60,277 nucleotides of DNA, taken from NCBI GenBank assembly GCA_023128035.1, contig JAGMES010000012.1:1-60277 (forward strand). Reading direction: 5' to 3'. The first letter of the stretch is position 1, and every line of letters begins with the position of its first letter. Source of the stretch: Halanaerobiales bacterium. Its GTDB lineage: Bacteria > Bacillota_F > Halanaerobiia > DY22613. Below are positions 43,224 to 55,200 of the stretch, one piece after another. The notes under the pieces were generated by a model. The model was not told where the DNA came from and did not search any database. It saw only the letters and a program-made list of their open reading frames with translations. The translations under genes and the position numbers were made by a program.

Positions 43224-46200
43224 CTAAAACTCAAATTCCGCTTCAATTTTTTCATCATCTAGATCTGCCTCTGTCATGGCGATTTGCATATTTCCTAGCA
43301 ATTTATCCTTTTCTTCTTGTGAATATAGAGTAATATCAAATAATTTTATTTCTGAATTCTCTACTATTTGACGGAGAACATAAATTAGATGTCTAGAAAG
43401 TCTCTCCATTGTCTCCTGTCTAAAAAGTTTTGTACAATATATAAGATTGAAGTTAATTATGTCATTTATTTCTTGAGCGGTAAAATACAAGTCAAATTTT
43501 GCTATAGTATGGTCAAAACTGTAAGATGAAAACTTTAAGCCAGGAATCTTACAACTCTCATTATCAGTGTTTTGCATAACAAAAACCACATCAAACAGAG
43601 GATTCCGACTTATATCCCTTGGTATTTCCAACTCTTCAACCAATTGCTCAAATGGGTAATCTTGATTTTCATAGGCTTTCAATGCATTTGTTTTTACATT
43701 CTGCGAAAACTCTTTAAAAGTCAGATTGCCTTCAGAGTAATTTCGCATAGTAAGAGTGTTTACAAACATTCCGATGATACCCTGCAAATCAGCATGAGGT
43801 CTTCCAGCGATTGGTGAACCTACCACTATATCTTCCTGCCCTGTATATTTTAACATTAATACATTAAAACTTGCTAACAACGCCATGTAAAGTGTCACAC
43901 CAACCTCTTTGCAAAAAGCTTTCAGTTTTCCAGTCAGCTCTTTATCTAACTCAAAGTTAATCTTGCTTCCTTCAAAGCTTTGCACCGTTGGACGTGAATA
44001 ATCGGTTGGTAGATTGAGCACAGGTATTTTACCTGAAAAAGTATCCAGCCAATATTTTTTCTGTTTTATGATTACTTCTGTCGTAAACAAATCATTCTGC
44101 CACACCGAGAAATCTTTGTACTGAATAGGAAGCGGCAAAAGCTCTTGACCTTCATATAAGCTAACAAATTCATTAACCAGGATGCCAGTTGAAACCCCAT
44201 CAGAAATGATATGATGTATATCAAAGAGCAACAGATATTTCTCATCGACAAGTTTTACAAGTTGCACCCTAAAAAGTGGTGCATTACTTAAATCAAAAGG
44301 TTGCACAAAATTATTGACTATTTCATTTACTTTCTCCTCAGCAGCATGAATGTAGCTTACTGAAAACTTAACTTCATGGTGAATCTTTTGGAAAATTTCT
44401 TCTTCTATCAGTTCAAATGATGTACGAAGAGTTTCATGTCTTAATACTAATTGTCTAAATGCATTTTCTAACCTTTCCAGGTCAAGTGCACCTTCAATCA
44501 TTAACGCCCCTGGCATATTGTAACTTATCCCAACATCTTTAAACTGACATGGTATGTACAATCTCTTCTGTGCTGAAGATGCTGGGTAAACATTTGTAGA
44601 ATATTTTGTTGAGTTAACATCTTTTTGATCTACAGGTTTTATTGATGAGTACAGATTTTCTTCTGTACCAGCAATATACTGGGCCAGCTCCCTGATTGTC
44701 GGCCTTTTGAATACCTCTCCTAAAGGCACTTCTGCATTTAACTCTTTGTGGATTTTTGAGACAAGTACCATTGCCTTTAACGAATGCCCACCGACTTCAA
44801 AGAAGTTGTGATTGATACCTATGCCTGTCATTCCTAAAACTTCCTGCCATAGCTCGATCAATTTTTCTTCTACCTCATTGATTGGTGCCACATATTCTAT
44901 CCCAATTTCCATTCCACCTTCCAGATTAGGTAGGGATTTTCTATCTACCTTACCACTTGAGGTAAGAAGTAAATTATCTATCTGAACAAAATATGACGGG
45001 ATCATATAGTCTGGCAGTTCTTTTAAAAGATGAGCTCTAAGTTCGGCAGCGGTGAGTTCATCCATAGAAACTATATATGCACACAGGTATTTACTTCCAT
45101 TGGCATCTACCTTATCAATTACCACTACATCTTTTATGAATTCGTGTTTTAAAAGCTGGGATTCAATCTCTTCTGGTTCAATTCTATATCCTCTAATCTT
45201 AACTTGATGATCTCTCCGACCGATAAATGTGATATTACCATCAGCTTGCCAAGTTGAAAGATCTCCTGTCCGATATATTCTTTCATTAGGTAAAAATGGA
45301 TGTTGTACAAATTTCTCTGCTGTAAGGTCAGATTTATTTAAATATCCTCTCGCCAATCCCACTCCTGCTACACAAAGTTCTCCTGGAACTCCCACAGGTG
45401 TAGGGTTATTATCTTTATCCAGGATATAGACTCTGTTGTTAGCGATAGGTTTTCCAATGGTAGTTTTTCCTAGTTCACATCTTGCTACTATCGAATCTAC
45501 TGTTCCTTCAGTTGGCCCATAGTGATTACTTAACTGATATCCTAATGAAAGAATCTGATCCTTTAACGAATCCTCAAGTTTATCACCTGCAACCACAACT
45601 TTGTTTAAAGTTTTAGGCTTTTCATCCTGTGTAAGTAGTTCTTTTAAAGTGACTGGAACAAATTGAGCGATATTAATGCGATTTTCTTTCACAAATTTGA
45701 TAAACTCTATTCTATCCAGAGCTATTTCTTTTCTGATAATATAAATCGTTGCTCCAAAGAGCAATGGTGGGAAAATTTCACTTATTGAACCATCAAAAGC
45801 TACATTAGCCATATGAACAATATTTCGATTTTCCTCAAAACATAACAATTCATTCCAATAACTTGACAGATTGACTACACCCTGATGTTCAAGCATTACT
45901 CCCTTAGGATTACCTGTAGAACCTGAAGTGTACATTATGTAAGCCAAATCTGTTGGTTTGTTAATATTCACTAAATTACCTTCATTGCAAAGATCTCTAT
46001 CCTGCAAATCAATGATAATTCCATCATACTTGATTTTTGTGTCGTTAGAGATAGTATCACTAACAAAATATTTTTTTGCATACTCATTCTGAGCAATTAA
46101 AATCTTAGCTCCACTATCTTCAAGCATATATTTAATTCTTTCAACAGGATATTCTGGATCTATCGGCATATATGCGCCACCAGCTTTTAATACCCCTAAT

Positions 46201-49200
46201 ATGGCTATAACCATATCTATTGATCGCTCAGCCATTATGCCAATAATTTCATCCCGCTGAACACCTTTTTCTCTAAGTAAATGGGCCAGTTGATTTGTCT
46301 TGATATTTAATTCTCTATATGTCAGTTTATTTTCCTCAAAAACTAAGGCTAGATTATCTGGTGACTTTTCAGCCTGTTCTACAAATAGTTCGTGTAATGT
46401 TTTATCTTCCACATACTCATACTCCATCTGGGTAGCATTAAATCCATACAGAATCTGCTGTTTCTCTGTTTCACTAAGCATATTGATCTCTGCCAGTCTC
46501 GCCTCTGGATTCAGAGTAACCTGTCTTAAAATATTCACATAATGAGTTAGTAATTTTTCTATCGTCTCCTTTTTATAGAGATCGACACAATATTCCATAA
46601 TAAAGGCTATCCGATCATCTCCTTCAACAGCATCAAGTGTCATATCAAACTTTGAAATGTTATTAAGAGAACTATATGGAACAAACTCTAAATCTCCGGT
46701 TTTCATCACATCACGATCGAAATTCTTCACAGAGAACATTACATCAAATAAAGGATTCCGACTCAAATCTCTCTGTAGATTAAGTTTTTCCACCAACTCT
46801 TCAAACTGATAATCCTCATTATCATATGCTTTTATCGTATTTTCTCGAACTTCTGCAAGTAACTTGACAAAAGTTTTATTGCCAGATGGTGCATTTCTCA
46901 TTGCAAGTGTGTTTACGAACATTCCAATAACATTTTGCAGATCAGCATGGCGTCTTCCAGCAGTTGGTGAACCTATTACAATATCCTCTTGCCCTGAGTA
47001 TTTTGATAACAACACATAAAATGCTGATACCAATACCATATACATTGTGGAATTAGTCTGAGTTGCCAGTTCCTTCAATTGTTCAGTAATTTCACTACCT
47101 ATCTGAATTCTGATCTGGTCACCTCTAAAACTCTGAATTAACGGACGAGGATAATCAGTTGGCATATTCAATATCGGAATTTCACCATCTTCAGAATCTG
47201 CAAAGATATCAAGCCAGTAGTTTTCTTGCTCTTTAATCGTTCCATTTGCAAACAATGTGTTTTGCCATACTGCAAAGTCTTTGTACTGGACAGGAAGAAC
47301 TAGAAGTTCCTGCCCTCCATATAGGCTGACAAACTCCTTGACCAGTAAGCCCACAGAAGTACCATCAGAAATAATATGATGCATATCAACGAGTAACAGA
47401 TGTCTTGTCTCTTCTAATTTAACAAGTTTCACTCTCAAAAGAGGTGCTTTGCTTAAATCAAAAGGACGAACAAATCCTTTGATAATCTCCTCTGCTTGAT
47501 CTTCACTAGCCTCATCAAAACTAATTTCGAAATCAACATCCTTGTGTACCTTTTGGACAACTTCACCATCTATCATTACAAAAGATGTTCGGAGTGATTC
47601 ATGTCTTTCAATAAGTTCAAAGAAAACATTACTTAACTTATCAACACTTAGCTCACCATTGATATACATTACTTTTGGCATGTTATAACTTGTTGAATTA
47701 CTTTCCATCTGATGAAGTACATATAACCGTTTTTGAGCTGAAGATAAAGGATAATATTCACGTTCTTCCACAGGCTCAATTTCACTATAGGCTTTCTTAA
47801 CAGATTCTTCAATTATCAATGCCAGTTCGCGAATAGTTGAATGTGTAAAGACTGTTTTTAAAGACAGTTCCACATCAAATTCCCGATGAATTTTGTTAAT
47901 CAGCATAATAGCCTTTAAGGAATGACCACCTAGAACAAAGAAACTGTCATTCACACCTATAGTATTTCTACGCAAAATATCTGACCAGATTTGAGCCAAT
48001 TTAATTTCTATAGTAGTTGTAGGTTGCTCAAACTCTTTTCCTATTTCGACTTTCTCCCTAGGCTCAGGCAATGCCTTATAGTCAATTTTACCGTTTGGTG
48101 TCAACGGCAATCTGTCTAAAGTGATAAAATATCCAGGAATCATAAATTCTGGCAAGTATTCAGTCAAAAACTCTCTGATTTGAAGAGAAGAAACCTCTTC
48201 TTTTAAAACCAGATATGATGCAAGATATGTTTCGCCATCACTATCTTTTCTATCCATCACCACTGTTTCTAGAACTGCTGGGTGTTTTAGCAACATATTT
48301 TCGATTTCACCAGGTTCGATCCTAACTCCTCTGATTTTAACCTGATTGTCGATTCTACCAATAAACTCTAAATTTCCATCATAGAGAATTCTACCTAAAT
48401 CTCCTGTTTTGTACAACAGATCATCTAAATCATTGTTAAAAGGATTAGGAATAAATATTTCAGAGGTAAGCTCTGGATTCCTAAAATACCCTTTAGTCCG
48501 ATAGGGAGTCCTGATATAGATTTCACCAATAATTCCCGGTAAACAAAGATTCTTATCTTCATCCAAAATCATTATCTGACTACCTTCCATGGCCTTTCCT
48601 ACCGGGATTACCCTAGTATATCGATCTTCTTTATTTAAAAAATAGTAGGTTTTGACCATGGTTGTCTCTGTCGGGCCATATAGGTTAATTAGCTGAATTC
48701 TACCACCAAAAATCTCATACCAGTTATCTACCATCTGAGTAGTAACCCGTTCACCTGACATCAAAATATATTGTAATTTCATGAACATCTCATTACTTAG
48801 TTCAGCCTGGTTGATTAGTTTAAAGATACTTGGTACACAATGAACTAGGGTAACTCCACTTTGATCAATCCATTTGGCAAGTTTATCGCCATTCATAGAA
48901 GTCTCTTTGCTCTCCGGGATACAGATTGTACCACCAGCAATTAACGGAACAAAGATATCTCTTAAAAAAGCATCAAAAGCAGGTGTTGATAACTGGCTCA
49001 CCTTACATCTTTCGATCAAGTTCAGTTTTTCTATCTCCCACTTAATAAAATGCAATAATCCCTGATAACATCCAACAATCCCTTTTGGTTTTCCTGTTGA
49101 TCCCGAGGTGAAGTAAAGATAGATCTCATCATCTGGTCTATAGATTATTTCTGGTCTTAGCATTCTGATATCAGATTTGTTTAATTGAGTAAATTCCTCT

Positions 49201-52200
49201 ATAAGTCTAATCTCTACTTTAGTGGAACCTGTTGAAGATATTAATTTAGTTACATTCTCCAAATTACTCTGATCAGTCAAAATCAGCTTAAGATCAGCAA
49301 TTTGCAGCAACGTTTCTAACCTTTTCTCAGGATGGGATAGATCAAAAGGAACGAAAGTATATCCTGATTTCAAGATACTCAACAATGCCGTAATTATTTC
49401 CAGCCGATCAAGGGTCATGATACCAATCCGTGAACCCTTCTCAAATCCCATATCTAGTATAGAATTAGCTATAGCATTCGATCTCTGGTCAAGTTCAGCA
49501 TAAGTTATAACTTTTTGCCCAGATTCAACTGCAATTTTTTCGGGATATCTATCGACATTATTGTAGAAGAGACCTTCCAATGTTTGATCCTGCAAAGCGT
49601 TTACAGATAAATTCTTTTGGAATTTATGAGCAAATGGTTTATTCTCTTGTAGTGAAACTTTACCAATTTGATAGATTAATTTGTCAGATTCTTCTACTAC
49701 CTCTTTAAGAATATCAATAAAGCTAGAAGCCAAAACCTGTATAGTCTCTTTTTTGAAGAGAACAGTACAGAAATTAAAGATACACTGAATACTTTTCTCA
49801 CCTTCAAAAGCATATAATATCAGATCATATTTAGCAGCTCTATTTTCAAGATTATAAGGAGCAACTTTTAGATTTCCAGCAGTAATCCCTGATCGATCAG
49901 GATTTTGCATATTAAACACAACGTCAAACAATGGATGACGGCTCAAATCTTTCAGAATGTTGAGCTTTTCCACTAATTGTTCAAACTGGTAATCCTGATT
50001 TTCAAAAGCGCTTAAAGAATTCTCCTTGACCTCTTGTAAAAACTCTTTAAAAGTCTTATTAGCTGTAGGGTGATTTCTCAATGCTAGAGTATTTACGAAT
50101 ATACCAATAATACTCTCTAAATCTGGATGATGTCTTCCAGCAATTGGTGAACCTACCACAATATCTTTTTGATCTGAGTATTTTGATAATAATATATTGT
50201 AACTTGCCAGTAACACCATGAACAATGTCGTTTCAGTTTCTCTGGAAAGAGCAACTAACTTACCGGTCAATTCTTCACTCATTGCAAAAAATACGTTACT
50301 TCCCTCAAATGTATGTTCACGAGGACGAGGATAATCAGTAGGCAGGTTGAGAACCGGGAATTCACTGTTTTCTGGATGTGCAAATGTATCCAGCCAATAT
50401 GCTTCCTGTTCTTTGATCACCCCAGTTGCAAACAATTCATTCTGCCATACAACGAACTCTTTATACTGGAGACGAAGTGGTAAAAGTTCTTTTCCTTCAT
50501 ATAAGCTGGCAAACTCTTTTACCAGAAGACCAGTTGACGTACCATCTGAAATAATATGATGTATATCAACTAGTAACACATAACTATTATCAGCTTGTTT
50601 AACAAGCCCAACTCTCAATAAAGGTGCTTTTTTTAGATCAAAGGGTTTCACAAACTGCTTCACTATTTTACTCAATTCACTTTCCTCTGCTTCAAAATAA
50701 GTTACTTCAAAATCCACATCCTGATGTACTCTCTGTACAATCTCACCATCAATCGTTTCAAAGGAGGTACGCAAGGATTCATGTCTTTGGATAAGCTTTT
50801 GGAATACATCTGTCAACCTCTCAACACTCAGTTCACCCGTAATAGACAGCACCTTTGGAATATTGTAACTTGTTGATTTATTTTCCATCTGCTGCAAGAG
50901 ATATAACCGTTTCTGAGCCGATGAAACAGGGTAATATTCTCTCTCTTCAATCTGCTCAATTCGCATATAAGTAGATTCACTAGATTCTTCGATAACTTTA
51001 GCCAATTTACGAATTGTCTGATATTTAAAGACCGTTCTCAAAGGTAGTTCTACATTTAACTCTTTATAGATTTTTGCGATTAAAGAGGTCGCCTTTAATG
51101 AATGTCCACCCAAAATAAAAAAGTTGTCATTTACACCTATTCCCGCTCTTCCCAAAATCTCAGACCAGATTTCAACTAGTTTGACTTCCAGAGTGGTTTT
51201 AGGCGGTTCATACTCAACACCAGTTTCGATTTTACCTTCAGGTTCTGGCAAAGCTCTATAGTCAATCTTGCCGTTTGGTGACAAAGGCAATCTATCTAAA
51301 CTGACAAAGTATGAAGGAATCATGTATTCAGGTAAGTATCCAATCATAAACTCTCTTAATTCAAGAGAAGTAACATTCTCTTTTAAAACAAAATAAGCCG
51401 CTAGATATATTTCAGCATCATCATCTTTTCGATCAATGACAACTGTTTCTAATACTGCAGGATGTTTTAGCAGCGTATTTTCTATTTCACCCGGTTCAAT
51501 CCTGACTCCCCTGACTTTAACCTGATTATCTGTTCTGCCGATAAACTCCAAATTTCCATCAGGCTGAATCCGCCCAATGTCGCCAGTTTTGTACAGAAGA
51601 TCATCTAAATCATTGTTAAAAGGATTAGGAACAAATACCTTGGAGGTTAGTTCTTCGTTCTTAAAATATCCCCTAGAACGGTATGGAGTACGCAAATATA
51701 TTTCACCACTAACTCCAGTCGAACAAAGATTCATCTCGTCATCCAAGATAATTATCTGGCTACCATCCAAAGCCTTACCCACCGGGATAGTCCTTTTTGT
51801 ACAATCTTCTTCTTTTATGAAATAACAAGCTTTGAATAAGGTTACTTCAGTCGGGCCATAAACGTTCACCAACTGAATTCTTTCTCCAAAAATCTCATAC
51901 CAGGGAGCTAAAATCTGAGGAGTAACCCGCTCACCAGCTAGTAAAATATACTGCAATTTTTGGAACATCTCTTTACTTATCTCAGCCTGATTGATTAGCT
52001 TAAAGACGCTTGGAACACAGTGAATTAAGCTAACTCCGCTTTGATCAATCCACCTAGCTAATTTACTTCCACTCATGGAAATCTCTTTACTCTCAGGAAT
52101 ACAGATTGTACCTCCTGCAAGTAATGGTACAAAGATATCCCGTAAAAAAGGATCAAAAGCTGGCGAAGATAATTGACTAACCTTAGAATTTTTGCCCAAA

Positions 52201-55200
52201 TTCAGTCTTTCTCGCTCCCACAAACTAAAATGTAACAGACCTTGATAGCGACCGACAATCCCTTTAGGTTGACCTGTAGAACCTGAAGTGAAGTAGAGGT
52301 AGGTATCATCATCTGGTAAATGAGTGATTCCAGGTCTTTCTACTGCACCTTGGAACTCATTAATAATTTTAATCTCTAAAACACCTGCACCTGTTGCGGT
52401 TCCCAGACTTGCTGTCAGATTCGTTACTTTCTCCAAATTATTTTTATCTGTTAAAACCAACCTTGTATCAGCAATTTGTAATAGTGTTTTCAATCTCTGT
52501 TCTGGATAAGTTAGATCAAAAGGAACAAAGATATATCCTGATTTCAAAATACCCAGTATTGATGTAATTATTTCCAAACGATCAAGGGTCATTACACCAA
52601 TTCGAGATCCTTTTTCAATTCCTAGCTTTAAAATTGAATTAGCAATTGCATTTGATCTCTTGTCAAGTTCAGCGTAGCTGATAGATCTTTTTCCATATTC
52701 AATAGCAATATTTTCAGGATATCTATCAACATTTTCATAGAAAACTCCTTCTATTGTATAATTTAGCAAACTTGTTAAGTTTAAGTCTTTAGTATATTCA
52801 TTACTTAATGATCTATTCTTCGTTGGCACAATTTTGCTAATTTGATAGATAGGTTTTTCGGGTTCTTTTATTATCTCTTTGAAAATATCTTTAAAGCTTG
52901 ACACATAAGATTGAATAGTCTCTTTACTAAACAAGGCAGTTCTATAATTAAAGAGACAACGAATTTTGTCATTATCTTCAATTGCATAGAATACCAAGTC
53001 ATATTTAGCTGTTTTGTTGTCGAAAAGGTAAGATGATAATTTTAAATCCCCTGCCATAATTTCAGGCTGGTCAGGGTCTTGCATGACAAACATGACATCA
53101 AATAAAGGGCTTCTACCTAAATCCCTGGGAATATTAAGTTTCTCCACCAATTGCTCAAACTGGTAATCCTGGTTATCAAAAGCTTTCAGAGTATTCTCCC
53201 CTACTTCCTCTAAAAACTCTTTAAAAGTCTTCTTACCTTCAGGAAAATTACGTAATGCCAGAGTATTTAAAAACATACCTATAATACTCTCTAAACCTGC
53301 ATGATGCCTTCCAGCCATTGGCGAACCTATCACAATATCTTCCTGTCCTGAATATTTTGACAGCCAGACATTATAACTTGCCAACATTATCATAAACATT
53401 GTCGCATTTGTTTCTTTAGAAAGAGCTTTCAATTTTCCGGTAATTTCTGCGTCAATTTCAAATCTTACTATACTTCCTTCGTAGGTACTATCTGGCAGAC
53501 GCATATAATCAGTAGGCATATTAAGCACAGGAATTTCTCCCGTTTGTGAATTTTTAAAGGTATCCAACCAGAATTTTTCTTGCACCTTAATAGCATCAGA
53601 TGTAAACAAATCATTCTGCCATTTGGAGAAATCTTTGTATTGAATTGGTAGAGGCAAAAGTTCTTTACCCTCATATAACGAGACAAGTTCTTTTATTAAT
53701 ATAGCAATTGACGCACCATCAGAGATTATGTGATGCATATCAAAAAATAAGGCATGTTTGTTATCAAGTTTAGCAAGCCATACTCGCAATAGAGGAGCTT
53801 TACTCAAATCAAAAGGTTGCACAAACTGTTTCAATAATACATCTAATTCACTCTCTTTTGAATTAAGATAGGTTATCTTAAATTCCACCTCTTGATGTAC
53901 TCTTTGAACAATATCCCCATCTTTACTTTCAAAGGATGTGCGTAGTGTTTCATGTCTATTGATAAGAGTAATGAAACTCTGTTCCAATTTCTGATAGTTC
54001 AGTACACCTTCTAGCATAATTAGCCGGGGAATATTATAGCTTAGATTTGATCTGTCAAGTTGATTTAATATAGAAAGTCTCTTCTGAGCTGAGGACATTG
54101 GATAAACACCATTTTTATATTCTTTCTCATCTAAAGGCGCAATCATAGAAGACCTATTTTTCACTGAGTTTTCTATGTATGCTGACAATTTCTTGATAGT
54201 TGGATTTACGAAAATTTCTTTAAGTCGCACTTCCAGATTTAATTCTTTTTGGATTTTCGCTACAATGGTCATCGCTCGTAATGAATGTCCACCCATATCA
54301 AAAAAATTATGGTTAACACCAATACCATCTACCCCAAAAATTTCAGACCAAATTTTAACTAATACTTCTTCAATTTCACTTTGTGGGGCAAGATATTCAA
54401 CTCCAGAGTCAATTGTTTTTGCAGGATCAGGTAAAGATTTACGATTAATTTTACCATTTGGAGTCAATGGCATCTTCTCAAGTTGAACAAAATAGGCTGG
54501 TATCATATGATCTGGTAGCTTAGTTGCCAGTGCTTCACGTAATTTGCTAACCTCAAAAGGTTCATTTAAAATGATATATGCACAGAGGTATTTACTGCCA
54601 TCTTCCTCTTCTCTGGCAGTCACCACAGCTTCGTTTACATTTTCAAATTGCACTATCTGATTCTCAATCTCTCCAGGTTCTATCCTAACTCCCCTTATTT
54701 TAACCTGGTGATCTACCCTTCCCACGATTTCAACATCTTTGTTGGGATGCGTTATCCCTAAGTCACCGGTTTTATAAATAATATCCTGAGGATTATTGGT
54801 AAATGGATTTTGCAAAAAAACTTCTCTGGTTAAATCACGATCATTATAATATCCAGAAGAAATATATGGTGTCCGAATGTAAATCTCCCCAACACTTCCA
54901 ACAGCACATTTTTGCATTTTGCTGTTTAAGATCATCACTCTTACTCCATCAATTGGCTTTCCAACAGGAATAGATACTCTATCAATATCATCTTCACTAA
55001 TTCGATAAAATAGTTTTGCAAGGGTTGTTTCTGTTGGACCATACAGATTTACAAGTTCAATCCTTTTTCCGAAAAGCTTAAAGAATTTCTTTATGTCATT
55101 TCCGCGTAATAACTCTCCTGCTAAAAGAATATACTCTAGCTTTAAAAAACAGTTTGCATCATCTAACTCTGCCATCAAAGCTTTAAACAAGGATGGAACA

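Noticed and set aside
53468..53686. 72-codon minus-strand frame inside NRPS-B
   Set aside because: Different frame within a continuous, motif-rich NRPS reading frame; no ribosome site.
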